A DNA stretch of 64,000 nt from Hydrogenophaga sp. IBVHS2 (GTDB lineage Bacteria; Pseudomonadota; Gammaproteobacteria; Burkholderiales; Burkholderiaceae_C): assembly GCF_002127215.1 (NCBI RefSeq), contig NZ_NFUT01000004.1, positions 281,986-345,985 of the forward strand, given 5' to 3'. The stretch's first letter is position 1. Every line of letters starts with the position of its first letter. A program made the translations under genes and the position numbers. Below are positions 25,518-36,632 of the stretch, one piece after another. The notes under the pieces are model-generated. The model was not told the origin of the DNA. It did not search any database and saw only the letters and a list, made by a program, of their open reading frames with translations.

Positions 25518-28172
25518 TTATAACCGTATATCCGGTGGCCCCGAGACGGAAACAGACTGGGCGGTCGATACGGACGAGGGTAGGGTGATCTGGGTGGTCG
25601 GGAAGCCAGTGGGTGCGTCGTCATCGGGCAACCGGGCCGCGATGCGCCGCAGCTCGGCGGCCATCTGGGCGCCGGTCTGAAAGCGCTCGGCCGGGTGTTT
25701 GGCCATCGAGCTGGCCAGACACGCACCCAGTTCCATCGGCAGGTCGGGTCGCAGGCTGGTCAGTGCCGACGGGGGCTCATTGGCGATGCGGAACATGAGC
25801 GCCGCCAGGGAGTCGGCCTGGAAGGGCAGGCGTCCGGTGAGCAGCTGGAACAGCGTCACGCCCAGGGAATAGAGGTCGGCACGCCCGTCCACCCGCTGTC
25901 CGGCCAGCTGCTCCGGCGCCATGAAGCTCGGCGTCCCCAGGACGACCCCGGTCTTGGTCCGGCTGCTGTCGGTCACACGGGCAATGCCGAAGTCGGTGAC
26001 CTTGACCGCTCCGGTGGCGGGGTCGACCATGATGTTGGCGGGCTTGATGTCGCGGTGCACCACGCCCAGGGCATGGGCATGGTCCAGCGCCAGGGCCACC
26101 TGCTCGCCGATTTCCAGCACCTGATGCGGTGGCAGCAGATCGTCTGCACGGGTATGGCGCGTGAGATCGTGACCGGACAGCAGCTCCATGGCGATGAAGG
26201 CGAGATCGTGCTCTTCGCCGGCGTCGAAGATGGTGACGATGTTCGGGTGCTGCAGCCGGCCGGCGGTTTCGGCCTCGCGGAAAAAGCGGTCACGCGCGTC
26301 CTGCAGCTCCTGCCCCTCGAACTCGGCCGACAACGCAAGCGTCTTGATGGCCACGGCCCGGCCGATCTTGGGATCGCGGCCCAGATAGACCACGCCCATT
26401 GCCCCCTTGCCCAGGGTCTTTTCCACCCGATAGCGGCCAAGCATCGGCTGCTCCACCCCGCCGTCACCCAGCACCAGCGTGCCGCCCGGATGGCCCGGGC
26501 CGCTGCCCAGCATGACGGTGGAGGCGAGCTGGCGGGCGCGTTCGACGCGGGCCTGGGTGTCGGTGTCGGTCGGGTCCAGCCGCAACAGGTGCTCGTACAC
26601 CGCCACGGTCTTGTTGAACTGCCGCTTGCGCTCGAAATCCTGGGCCAGCAACCGCAGGTTGTCCGCCACGGCCTCGCTCAGGGGAACGCGCTGCAGGCGG
26701 TCGAAGGCCTGGTCAAGCTGCCCCTGGCTCTGCAGCTGCAACGCCATGAGCCGGTTGGTCTCGGCCGATTCCTGATCGGAACGGCGCTTGAGCGTTTCGG
26801 TGACCAGGAAGCGGCGCGTGGTCAGCGCCAGGTGACCCACCAGCAGCAGCACCAGAGGCAGCATGAGCTGCAGCCACCAGCCCGCCCGGGTCAGCGCGAT
26901 CCAGCTGGCGGTGGCGAGCAGGACCGTGGCAGCCGCCGTGACGGCCGCCGCCGGCCCAGCACGCAGGCGCGGCAGCACCAGCACCAGGTAGATCGCCACC
27001 AGCAGCACCACGCCGGTCTCGGCCAGTGCGGCCCACCCGGGACGGAAGAAATGGTGCCCCTGCAGCAGGCTGGACACGCTGTGGGCCACCAGCGTGACCG
27101 GCGCCGTGGCGCTGGATACCGGCGTCGGGAACGAGGTGCCGACCCCGGCCGCCGTGGCCCCGATGATCACGATCTTGCCGGCGTACTTGGTCGCGTTGAT
27201 CCGGCCGCTCACCACGTCGTAGAAGGAGTCGGCGGCGAATGCGCCGCGACCGGCGACGGGCGGATAGAACTGCGGCAGCATGCGCCCGGACGCGTCGGTG
27301 GGCACCACCGCATTGCCCAGACGCACCCCCACGCCGGGCTCCTGCCCCCAATCCTGCGGCCCCAGGTTCAGGCTGTGTGCGGCCACCGCCAGTGCCAGGG
27401 ATGGCACCGCAAAGCCGTCGTATTCGACCAGCAAGGGCTCGCGCCGCACCGCGCCGTCCGGATCGGGCTGCTGGTTGAGATGACCAATGCCGACCGCCGG
27501 CTCCCCGAAGATGGGCAGGGGCTGCAGGCTGGCGCTGGCCGGCAGGCCCATGCCCGTGGCATCCCCGAGCGTCCGGCGCTGGGCGTAGGCGGGCAGGGGC
27601 GAGTCCAGACGGCCGCGGGGGGCGCCGAGCTCGAACACCGAACCCAGCACCACGTTGCCGGCCTGGTCGATGCTGCGGGCCAGGCGGGCGTCGGAATCCA
27701 GCCGGGCCTCGGTCTGACCGATGAACGCCAGCAGCTGCTCGCGCGACACCGGGCCCAGATCATTGAAGGCCTCGGGCATGCTCGAGCGGCCTTCCAGCTG
27801 CTCGCGCAGGTCCCGCAGGGGCGCCAGCGCCCGCTCGTTCTGGGGTTCGACGAAGAACGCCGTGTGGGCGATGGTCTTGGCGCCGCCCGCCACCAGCTGG
27901 TCGACCAGCTCGGCGTGGACCTCCCGCGGCCAGGGCCAGCGTCCGATGTTGGCGATGCTCAGGTCGTCGATGGCGATCACCGCCACCTTGTCGCTCGGTT
28001 CCCGGCCGCTGCCGGTGCTGGCCAGGTCGTAGAGCCGCCGCTCCAGCCCCTGCACCATGTCGGTACCCAGGTACAGCAGCATGACCACCAGCAGCACCAC
28101 TGCACCCACGATCATGTCGTGGCGAGGCAGACGCCGGCGGGGCTTGCGCGAAGGGTCGGGACGGGACGGCAC
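25518..28172 (-). CDS. Membrane Ser/Thr protein kinase with CHASE2 sensor domain
   Basis: 884 residues. A first membrane helix (residues 19-38) leads into a large extracytoplasmic CHASE2 domain (about 40-390, with DDLSIANIGRWPWPRE), two or three further membrane helices (about 390-470), a helical linker, and a Hanks-type kinase domain at about 590-860: glycine loop GKGAMGVVYLG, VAIK lysine, HRDIKPANIM and DFGIARV, all catalytic residues present. The start is GTG at 28172 with no ribosome site; ATG at 28118 just before the first helix is an alternative. It probably senses an envelope signal and phosphorylates cytoplasmic targets read by the FHA protein. Confidence 0.92.
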   Translation of the reverse strand: MPSRPDPSRKPRRRLPRHDMIVGAVVLLVVMLLYLGTDMVQGLERRLYDLASTGSGREPSDKVAVIAIDDLSIANIGRWPWPREVHAELVDQLVAGGAKTIAHTAFFVEPQNERALAPLRDLREQLEGRSSMPEAFNDLGPVSREQLLAFIGQTEARLDSDARLARSIDQAGNVVLGSVFELGAPRGRLDSPLPAYAQRRTLGDATGMGLPASASLQPLPIFGEPAVGIGHLNQQPDPDGAVRREPLLVEYDGFAVPSLALAVAAHSLNLGPQDWGQEPGVGVRLGNAVVPTDASGRMLPQFYPPVAGRGAFAADSFYDVVSGRINATKYAGKIVIIGATAAGVGTSFPTPVSSATAPVTLVAHSVSSLLQGHHFFRPGWAALAETGVVLLVAIYLVLVLPRLRAGPAAAVTAAATVLLATASWIALTRAGWWLQLMLPLVLLLVGHLALTTRRFLVTETLKRRSDQESAETNRLMALQLQSQGQLDQAFDRLQRVPLSEAVADNLRLLAQDFERKRQFNKTVAVYEHLLRLDPTDTDTQARVERARQLASTVMLGSGPGHPGGTLVLGDGGVEQPMLGRYRVEKTLGKGAMGVVYLGRDPKIGRAVAIKTLALSAEFEGQELQDARDRFFREAETAGRLQHPNIVTIFDAGEEHDLAFIAMELLSGHDLTRHTRADDLLPPHQVLEIGEQVALALDHAHALGVVHRDIKPANIMVDPATGAVKVTDFGIARVTDSSRTKTGVVLGTPSFMAPEQLAGQRVDGRADLYSLGVTLFQLLTGRLPFQADSLAALMFRIANEPPSALTSLRPDLPMELGACLASSMAKHPAERFQTGAQMAAELRRIAARLPDDDAPTGFPTTQITLPSSVSTAQSVSVSGPPDIRL

Positions 28173-28419
28173 GGGTCAGAGTCGGGCAGGGATCAGCGAA
28201 CCGGGGGGACAGAGGAAGGTCCGGCGCACCTGACCACGCACGGCGGACCACCCGCCCACGCAGTTGCATTTTGTTTCAGGCTCAGGGTCCAGACAATCCT
28301 GACAGGCCACAGCGTCGTGCAAAACGGCACGGCGTGGGCCGTCGATCGGACTTTCCATGCAAAAAGGGCAACGTTTCCGTTGCCCTTTTTCCACTGTCGG
28401 AGCGCCCAGGGGCGGCCGA
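28173..28419. other. Intergenic region between sucD and the kinase operon
   Basis: 247 bases holding a bidirectional terminator (28361-28390) and probably the kinase operon promoter. A 60-codon Cys-containing frame on the minus strand (28176-28358) is not convincing as a gene. Confidence 0.5.
28361..28390 (-). terminator. Intrinsic terminator after sucCD
   Basis: A perfect 13-bp stem, AAAAAGGGCAACG (28361-28373) with CGTTGCCCTTTTT (28378-28390), and TTTC loop. It has A/T tracts on both sides and could act in both directions, but sucD on the minus strand is the natural user. Confidence 0.88.
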
Positions 28420-29313
28420 TCAGAGCAGCGACTTGAGCAGGCGGCCCATCTCGGACGGGTTGCGCGTGACCTTGAAGCCGCACTCTTCCATGATGGCGAG
28501 CTTGGCGTCGGCGGTGTCGGCACCGCCGGAGATCAGCGCACCGGCGTGGCCCATGCGCTTGCCGGGAGGGGCGGTGACGCCGGCGATGAAGCCGACGATG
28601 GGCTTCTTCATGTTCGCCTTGCACCACAGGGCGGCTTCGGCCTCGTCGGGGCCGCCGATCTCGCCGATCATGATCACGGCGTCGGTGTCCGGATCGTCGT
28701 TGAAGGCCTTCATCACGTCGATGTGCTTGAGGCCGTTGATGGGGTCGCCACCGATGCCCACGGCGCTGGACTGGCCCAGGCCGATCTCGGTGAGCTGCGC
28801 CACGGCTTCATAGGTCAGCGTGCCCGAGCGGGACACCACACCGATGCGGCCCTTCTTGTGGATGTGACCGGGCATGATGCCGATCTTGATCTCGTCGGGG
28901 GTGATCAGGCCGGGGCAGTTGGGGCCCAGCAGCAGGGTGTTCTTGCCGCCGGCGGCTTCCTTGGCCTTCATGCGGTTGCGCACCTCCAGCATGTCGCGCA
29001 CCGGGATGCCTTCGGTGATGCAGATGGCCAGGTCGAGGTCGGCCTCCACGGCTTCCCAGATGGCAGCGGCTGCGCCGGCGGGCGGCACATAGATCACCGA
29101 CACGGTGGCGCCGGTCTGCTGAGCGGCTTCCTTGACGGTGGAGTAGATCGGGATGTTGAAGATCGACTCGCCGGCCTTCTTGGGGTTCACGCCGGCCACG
29201 AAGCAGTTCTTGCCGTTGGCGTATTCCTGGCACTTCTCGGTGTGGAACTGGCCCGTCTTGCCGGTGATGCCCTGGGTGATGACCTTGGTGTCTTTGTTGA
29301 TGTAGATCGACAT
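28420..29313 (-). CDS. sucD: Succinyl-CoA synthetase alpha subunit
   Basis: 297 residues from ATG 29313 ([21 protein letters not shown]). The CoA-binding Rossmann fold and the phosphohistidine segment [18 protein letters not shown] are intact. With SucC it makes succinate and ATP or GTP from succinyl-CoA in the TCA cycle. A 16-base gap separates it from sucC. A longer reading to 29349 overlaps sucC and is rejected. Confidence 0.97.
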   Translation of the reverse strand: MSIYINKDTKVITQGITGKTGQFHTEKCQEYANGKNCFVAGVNPKKAGESIFNIPIYSTVKEAAQQTGATVSVIYVPPAGAAAAIWEAVEADLDLAICITEGIPVRDMLEVRNRMKAKEAAGGKNTLLLGPNCPGLITPDEIKIGIMPGHIHKKGRIGVVSRSGTLTYEAVAQLTEIGLGQSSAVGIGGDPINGLKHIDVMKAFNDDPDTDAVIMIGEIGGPDEAEAALWCKANMKKPIVGFIAGVTAPPGKRMGHAGALISGGADTADAKLAIMEECGFKVTRNPSEMGRLLKSLL

Positions 29314-29329
29314 GTTGCTTCTCCGGGGC

Positions 29330-30493
<1,164 letters not shown>

Positions 30494-30580
30494 GAGTTCT
30501 CTCTCAAGGATGGGTCAGATGTCCGGCGCGGCGAGGGTGGCCGGGGACGGGGCTCGGGTGAGCAACCGGGGACTGTATCA

Positions 30581-30595
30581 TGGTGCGTTGCACCA
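30581..30595. promoter_or_regulatory. 15-bp palindrome between sucC and argC
   Basis: TGGTGC-GTT-GCACCA, six-base perfect arms around a three-base centre, 88 bases before sucC and 68 before argC. Placement in a divergent promoter region suggests an operator, but no family can be named. Confidence 0.45.
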
Positions 30596-30662
30596 AACCG
30601 GGTCGCGTTCCCGGCCGTAATTATGGCCACGCGCCTGAAACCCAACTGACATGGAGCGCGAC

Positions 30663-31586
30663 ATGGCCCAGGTTTTCATCGACGGCGAAGCCGGCACCAC
30701 CGGACTGCAGATCCGCGAACGGCTGCAGGGCATGAGCGGGGTGGAGCTGGTCAGCATCGACCCGGCCCGTCGCAAGGACCCGGACGCCAAGCGTGAGCTC
30801 ATGGCCGGGGTCGACCTGGTGATCCTGTGCCTGCACGACGACGCAGCCATCGAGTCGGTGGCCATGATCGACAGCCTGCCGGGACGCAAGCCACGCATCA
30901 TCGACGCCTCCACCGCCCACCGCTGCGCGCCGGGCTGGGTCTATGGCTTCCCCGAGCTCGCGGCGGGCCAGCGCGAGGCGGTGCAGCAGGCCGACCGGGT
31001 GGCCAACCCGGGCTGCTACGCCACCGGTGCCATCGCGCTGCTGCGCCCCCTGGTGCAGGCCGGACTGATCCCGGCCGACTTCCCGCTCGCCCTGCCCTCG
31101 GTCAGCGGCTACTCGGGCGGCGGACGCACCATGATCGAAGCCTATGAGGCCGGTCAGGCCCCGTTGTTCGAAGCCTATGCGCTGGGCCTGTCGCACAAGC
31201 ACCTGCCCGAGATCCTGCGCTACACCGGCCTGACCCGACGGCCCATCTTCATTCCGGCGGTGGGCAATTTCCGCCAGGGCATGCTGGTGCAGCTGCCGCT
31301 GCACCTGGACGACCTGCCCGGCCGCCCGAAGGCCGCCGACCTGCACGACGCACTGGCCCGTCACTACGCCGACAGCGCAGCTGCTGGTGGCTGGGTGCAG
31401 GTGCTGCCGGCGACCGAGAACGGCAAGCTCGATGCCACCGCGCTGAACGACACCAACCGGCTGGAACTGCGGGTGTTTGCCAACGAGGCCCACCGGCACG
31501 CGGTGCTGATCGCCCGGCTGGACAACCTGGGCAAGGGCGCCAGCGGAGCGGCCGTGCAGAACCTGCAGCTGATGCTGGGGCTGTGA
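30663..31586 (+). CDS. argC: N-acetyl-gamma-glutamyl-phosphate reductase, short (type 2) form
   Basis: 307 residues from ATG 30663, preceded by GGAG at eight bases. ArgC reduces N-acetyl-glutamyl phosphate with NADPH in arginine synthesis. [17 protein letters not shown] forms the nucleotide fold, and the catalytic Cys118 lies in [10 protein letters not shown]; the C-terminal [25 protein letters not shown] is diagnostic of the short type-2 ArgC. An upstream ATG at 30651 is less likely. Its stop abuts the recX stop (TGATCA), and it lies between sucC and recX, away from other arg genes. Confidence 0.94.
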   Translation: MAQVFIDGEAGTTGLQIRERLQGMSGVELVSIDPARRKDPDAKRELMAGVDLVILCLHDDAAIESVAMIDSLPGRKPRIIDASTAHRCAPGWVYGFPELAAGQREAVQQADRVANPGCYATGAIALLRPLVQAGLIPADFPLALPSVSGYSGGGRTMIEAYEAGQAPLFEAYALGLSHKHLPEILRYTGLTRRPIFIPAVGNFRQGMLVQLPLHLDDLPGRPKAADLHDALARHYADSAAAGGWVQVLPATENGKLDATALNDTNRLELRVFANEAHRHAVLIARLDNLGKGASGAAVQNLQLMLGL

Positions 31587-32036
31587 TCAGTCGTCGTCGG
31601 CGCCGCTGACCACGCGGCGGATGGTCTCGGTGCCGAAACCGCGCGAGGCCAGGAAACGCATCTGCTTCGCCCGCCCGGCGGCATCGGGCGCTGCCTCGCC
31701 AAACTTCCGGCGCCAGACCTCACGCGCACGATCCACCTCGGTGTGGCGCAAGGCCTCGACGGCCGCCGCCATGGCCTCGGGGCTCACGCCCTTGGCCTGC
31801 AGCTCCTGCTTCACCCGGCCCGTGCCCAGGCGGGCGGCGCGCCGGTGCACCACCGACTCCACCACCCGCTGCTCGCTGATGAAGCCCTTGGCCTCCAGTT
31901 CGTCGAGCACCCGGGCCAGTTCGCCGGGCTCGGTTTCGTGCGCGGCGAGCTTGCGCTGCAGTTCGGGTCGCGAATGCTCGCGGCCGGCCAGCAGGCGCAG
32001 GGCCCGGCCCTTGAGCGAGAGCGTCTGGAAACCCAC
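31587..32036 (-). CDS. recX: RecA modulator RecX
   Basis: 149 residues with three-helix repeats typical of RecX: RALRLLAGREHSRPELQRKL, LDELEAKGFISEQRVVES and REVWRRKFG to RFLASRGFGTETIRRVV. RecX blocks RecA filament extension. The start is GTG at 32036, 18 bases beyond the recA stop, and no better start is seen. The recA-recX pair is probably cotranscribed. Confidence 0.92.
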   Translation of the reverse strand: MGFQTLSLKGRALRLLAGREHSRPELQRKLAAHETEPGELARVLDELEAKGFISEQRVVESVVHRRAARLGTGRVKQELQAKGVSPEAMAAAVEALRHTEVDRAREVWRRKFGEAAPDAAGRAKQMRFLASRGFGTETIRRVVSGADDD

Positions 32037-32054
32037 CGGGCGATCGTGGAAGGC

Positions 32055-33188
<1,134 letters not shown>

Positions 33189-33222
33189 GCGAGGCTCCTG
33201 GTGGGTGGGGTTGCATCCAGCA

Positions 33223-33238
33223 CTGGATGGGTGAACAG
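33223..33238 (-). promoter_or_regulatory. LexA-like box upstream of recA
   Basis: Minus-strand CTGTTCACCCATCCAG has the CTG-N10-CAG frame of the LexA operator, with partial inner symmetry, 35 bases before the recA start, in the expected place. Confidence 0.5.
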
Positions 33239-33262
33239 GAGTGTAGCGGCGAATACTTTTCC

Positions 33263-33274
33263 AAATCATGATTT
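33263..33274. promoter_or_regulatory. AT-rich palindrome in the recA-marR gap
   Basis: AAATCATGATTT is a perfect 12-bp palindrome flanked by CC and TTTGG, 31 bases before the MarR start. MarR proteins usually bind such palindromes and autoregulate, so it is a candidate operator. Confidence 0.4.
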
Positions 33275-33304
33275 TTTGGTCAGTTTGCCTTACCATTCGC
33301 GGCC

Positions 33305-33793
33305 ATGGATCTGCACCCCCCGCCCACCGGGCCCGACGACCGCTGGCGCGGTGGGCATCTGGGCCGCCTGCTGGGCGAGGCCATGCGCCGCTTCGATGCC
33401 CGGGTGCTGCAGCTCATGGCCAGCGACGGCGAGGTGCCGCTGGCGCTGGCCCATCTGGCCGAGCGCGACCAGGTGGGCGCAGCGCATGTGCACATCACCC
33501 GGCACCTGTCGCTGCGCGGCTCGCGCCTGACCGATCTGGCCGCCCACGCCGGCATGAGCAAGCAGGCGATGGGGGATCTGGTGACGCAGTGCGAGGCCTG
33601 GGGCCTGGTGCGGCGGGAGCCCGACCCGCTGGACCGGCGCGCACGGCGCATCGTGTTCACGGCGGCGGGGCTGCTGTGGCTGGATGCCTTCCGGCGGGCG
33701 GTGGCGCAGACCGAAGCAGAGTTCAGAAGCCAGGTCGGCCCCGACGTGGCGACCGTCGTGAGCCTGGGGCTGGAAGCCTACGCACGCACCTGA
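33305..33793 (+). CDS. MarR-family transcriptional regulator
   Basis: 162 residues with the winged helix-turn-helix at about 50-125: [31 protein letters not shown] is the recognition region and [19 protein letters not shown] the wing. Cysteine content is low, so redox sensing is not obvious. It is divergent from recA; a 12-bp AT palindrome lies between them. It precedes the two-component genes by 48 bases. Ligand unknown. Confidence 0.88.
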   Translation: MDLHPPPTGPDDRWRGGHLGRLLGEAMRRFDARVLQLMASDGEVPLALAHLAERDQVGAAHVHITRHLSLRGSRLTDLAAHAGMSKQAMGDLVTQCEAWGLVRREPDPLDRRARRIVFTAAGLLWLDAFRRAVAQTEAEFRSQVGPDVATVVSLGLEAYART

Positions 33794-33841
33794 CACCCCG
33801 GGGGGCACCCTAGAATCGAACCCAAAAGCCAGGAGACAGGC

Positions 33842-34496
<655 letters not shown>

Positions 34497-34516
<20 letters not shown>

Positions 34517-35981
34517 TCCGGAGCGGGCCGTCTCGGTCGGCTTCGGTCTGTTCCAGCGCGAGCAGCGCAGCCTGTTCGGCGAGATCCTGGACTGGATGCT
34601 CACGCCACTGCTGCTGCTGTGGCCCCTGTCGCTGGCGCTCACCTGGTTCGTGGCCCAGGGCATTGCCAGCAAGCCCTTCGACCGGGCCCTCGAATTCAAC
34701 CTGCAGGCCCTGACCCAGCTGGTGGTCAACAACGACGGCCGCGTGATGTTCGTGCTCAACAACCAGGCGCGTGACCTGCTGCGGGCCGACGACAGCGATC
34801 TGGTGTACTACCAGGTCGTGGATGCCCGGGGCAGGCTGGTCAGCGGCGAGGGGGATTTCCCGCCCCCGCAGGACGATCCCGCCCCCGGACCGGGCCGCGT
34901 GCTGCTGCGCGACGACGTGGTGCGTGGCGACGAGGTGCGTGTGGCCTACACCTGGCTGGACCGCAACGACACGGCCGGGCCGGTGCTGATGCAGGTGGCC
35001 GAGACCAAGGGCAAGCGCTCCACCCTGGCCAACGAGATCATCAAGGGCGTGATGGTCCCCCAGTTCGTGATCCTGCCGCTGGCGGTGCTGCTGGTGTGGC
35101 TGGCGCTGGTGCGCGGCATACGGCCGCTGTCGGAGCTGGAGCAGCGCATCCGCGCGCGCCGGCCCGACGATCTCAGCCCGATCGAGGAATCCTTCATTCC
35201 GCAGGAGGTGGCGCCGCTGGTGTCGTCCATCAACGACCTGCTCACCCGCCTGAAGGCCTCGCTCACCACCCAGCGCCGCTTCCTGGCCGATGCGGCGCAC
35301 CAGCTCAAGACGCCGCTGGCCGGCCTGCGCATGCAGGCCGAACTGGCCCAGCGCGAGACCGACCCGCGCGAGCTGCGCGGCTCGCTGCAGCAGATCTCGC
35401 GCTCCAGCGCGCGCGCCACCCACACCGTCAACCAGCTGCTGGCGCTGGCGCGGGCCGAATCCACCGGGCGCGCCCTGCCCAGCGCGCGCATCGATCTGGC
35501 GCGGCTGGTGCAGACGGTGGTGCAGGACTCGGTGCCCCGGGCCCTGGAAGCGGACATCGACCTGGGCTACGAGGGCCCGGACGACATGCCGCCCGAACTG
35601 CACCCCATGGGCAACCCGGTGCTGCTGCAGGAGATGGTGCGCAACCTGGTGGACAACGCGCTGGCCTACTGCGGGCGTGGCGGCGTGGTGACCGCCCGGG
35701 TGCTGGCCGACCGCTTCAGCGGCGTGCAGGTGCTGCAGGTGGAGGACAACGGGCCGGGCGTGCCCGAGAACGAGCGCGATCTGGTCATGCAGCCGTTCTA
35801 CCGGGCCCTGGGCACCAATGTGGACGGCTCAGGCCTGGGCCTGGCCATCGTGCAGGAGATCGCCCAGCAGCACGGCGCCACGGTGCACATGGAAGACAGC
35901 CACCCCGAGCGCGCCCAGCGCGGCCTGCGGGTGTCGGTGAAGTTCCCGCCGAAGGCCGACGAGACTCAGGCCGGCTTGTAG
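34497..35981 (+). CDS. TctE-type membrane sensor histidine kinase
   Basis: 494 residues from a TTG at 34497 inside the regulator gene. Two membrane helices (about 33-58 and 185-205) flank a periplasmic sensor domain of the 2CSK_N type; HAMP follows, then phospho-acceptor His268 in LADAAHQLKTPLAGLR, and the ATPase with EMVRNLVDNALAY, VEDNGPGVP and GSGLGLAIV. No better start was found, as the next ATG falls within the first helix. Partner of the upstream regulator; signal unknown, carboxylates by analogy. Its 3' end overlaps the convergent GST by 16 bases. Confidence 0.9.
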
Positions 35982-36613
35982 ACGTTGAGCTGCAGCCGCT
36001 CGCGTTCGATGGCACGGGCCACCGCCGGCAGGGCGGCAAAGCGCTGGGCCAGGTCCCAGGTGGCGGGCAGGGTGGTGGGATCGATGCCGGCATAGCCGCC
36101 CCAGCGCAGCAGGGTCAGGGCATAGGCATCGAGCACACCGGGCTGGGCACCGGCCAGCCAGGGCGAGGCGGCCTGGGCCAGAGTCTCGATCTCCTGCAGC
36201 AGCCCCTGGTAGGCCACCGCGGCGTGCTCGCGCACCGCTTTCTGGGCTGCTTCGTCGGCGGTGAACTTCTGCGGCATGAACACATGGGTGAAGGTGGGGT
36301 GCACCGTGTTGTTCATCCACATGAGGGTCTGCAGCGCGCGGGTGCGCGCCATGCCGCCGGCCGGCAGCAGACCGGCCGAGGGGAACAGGCTGTCGATGTG
36401 CAGGGCGATGGCGGGGATCTGGGTGACCACGTCGCTGCCGTCCACCAGCACCGGCACCTGGCCGCGCGGGTTGAGGGCCAGGTACTCGGGCGCGCGCTGC
36501 TCGCCCTTGTGCAGCTTGACCAGCATCGGTTCGAACGTGGCACCGGCCAGCTCCAGGGCGGCGTGGGGCACGAAGGAACAGGCGCCCGGGGCGTAAAACA
36601 GTTTGAGGCTCAT
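35966..36613 (-). CDS. Glutathione S-transferase family protein
   Basis: 215 residues from ATG 36613, with GGAGA ten bases upstream. N-terminal thioredoxin-like domain (LKLFYAPGACSFVPHAALE, LNPRGQVPVLVD) with Cys/Ser near residue 10 as in beta-class bacterial GSTs, then a helical domain. Nineteen bases upstream is the topoisomerase III stop, so readthrough is possible. Substrate unknown. Confidence 0.88.
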   Translation of the reverse strand: MSLKLFYAPGACSFVPHAALELAGATFEPMLVKLHKGEQRAPEYLALNPRGQVPVLVDGSDVVTQIPAIALHIDSLFPSAGLLPAGGMARTRALQTLMWMNNTVHPTFTHVFMPQKFTADEAAQKAVREHAAVAYQGLLQEIETLAQAASPWLAGAQPGVLDAYALTLLRWGGYAGIDPTTLPATWDLAQRFAALPAVARAIERERLQLNVYKPA

Positions 36614-36632
36614 GGCTTGTCTCCGTTGAAGC

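Noticed and set aside
25695..28436. A 913-codon plus-strand open frame opposite the kinase gene
   Set aside because: Shadow of the CHASE2 kinase; composition rich in His, Gln and Gly without domain signatures.
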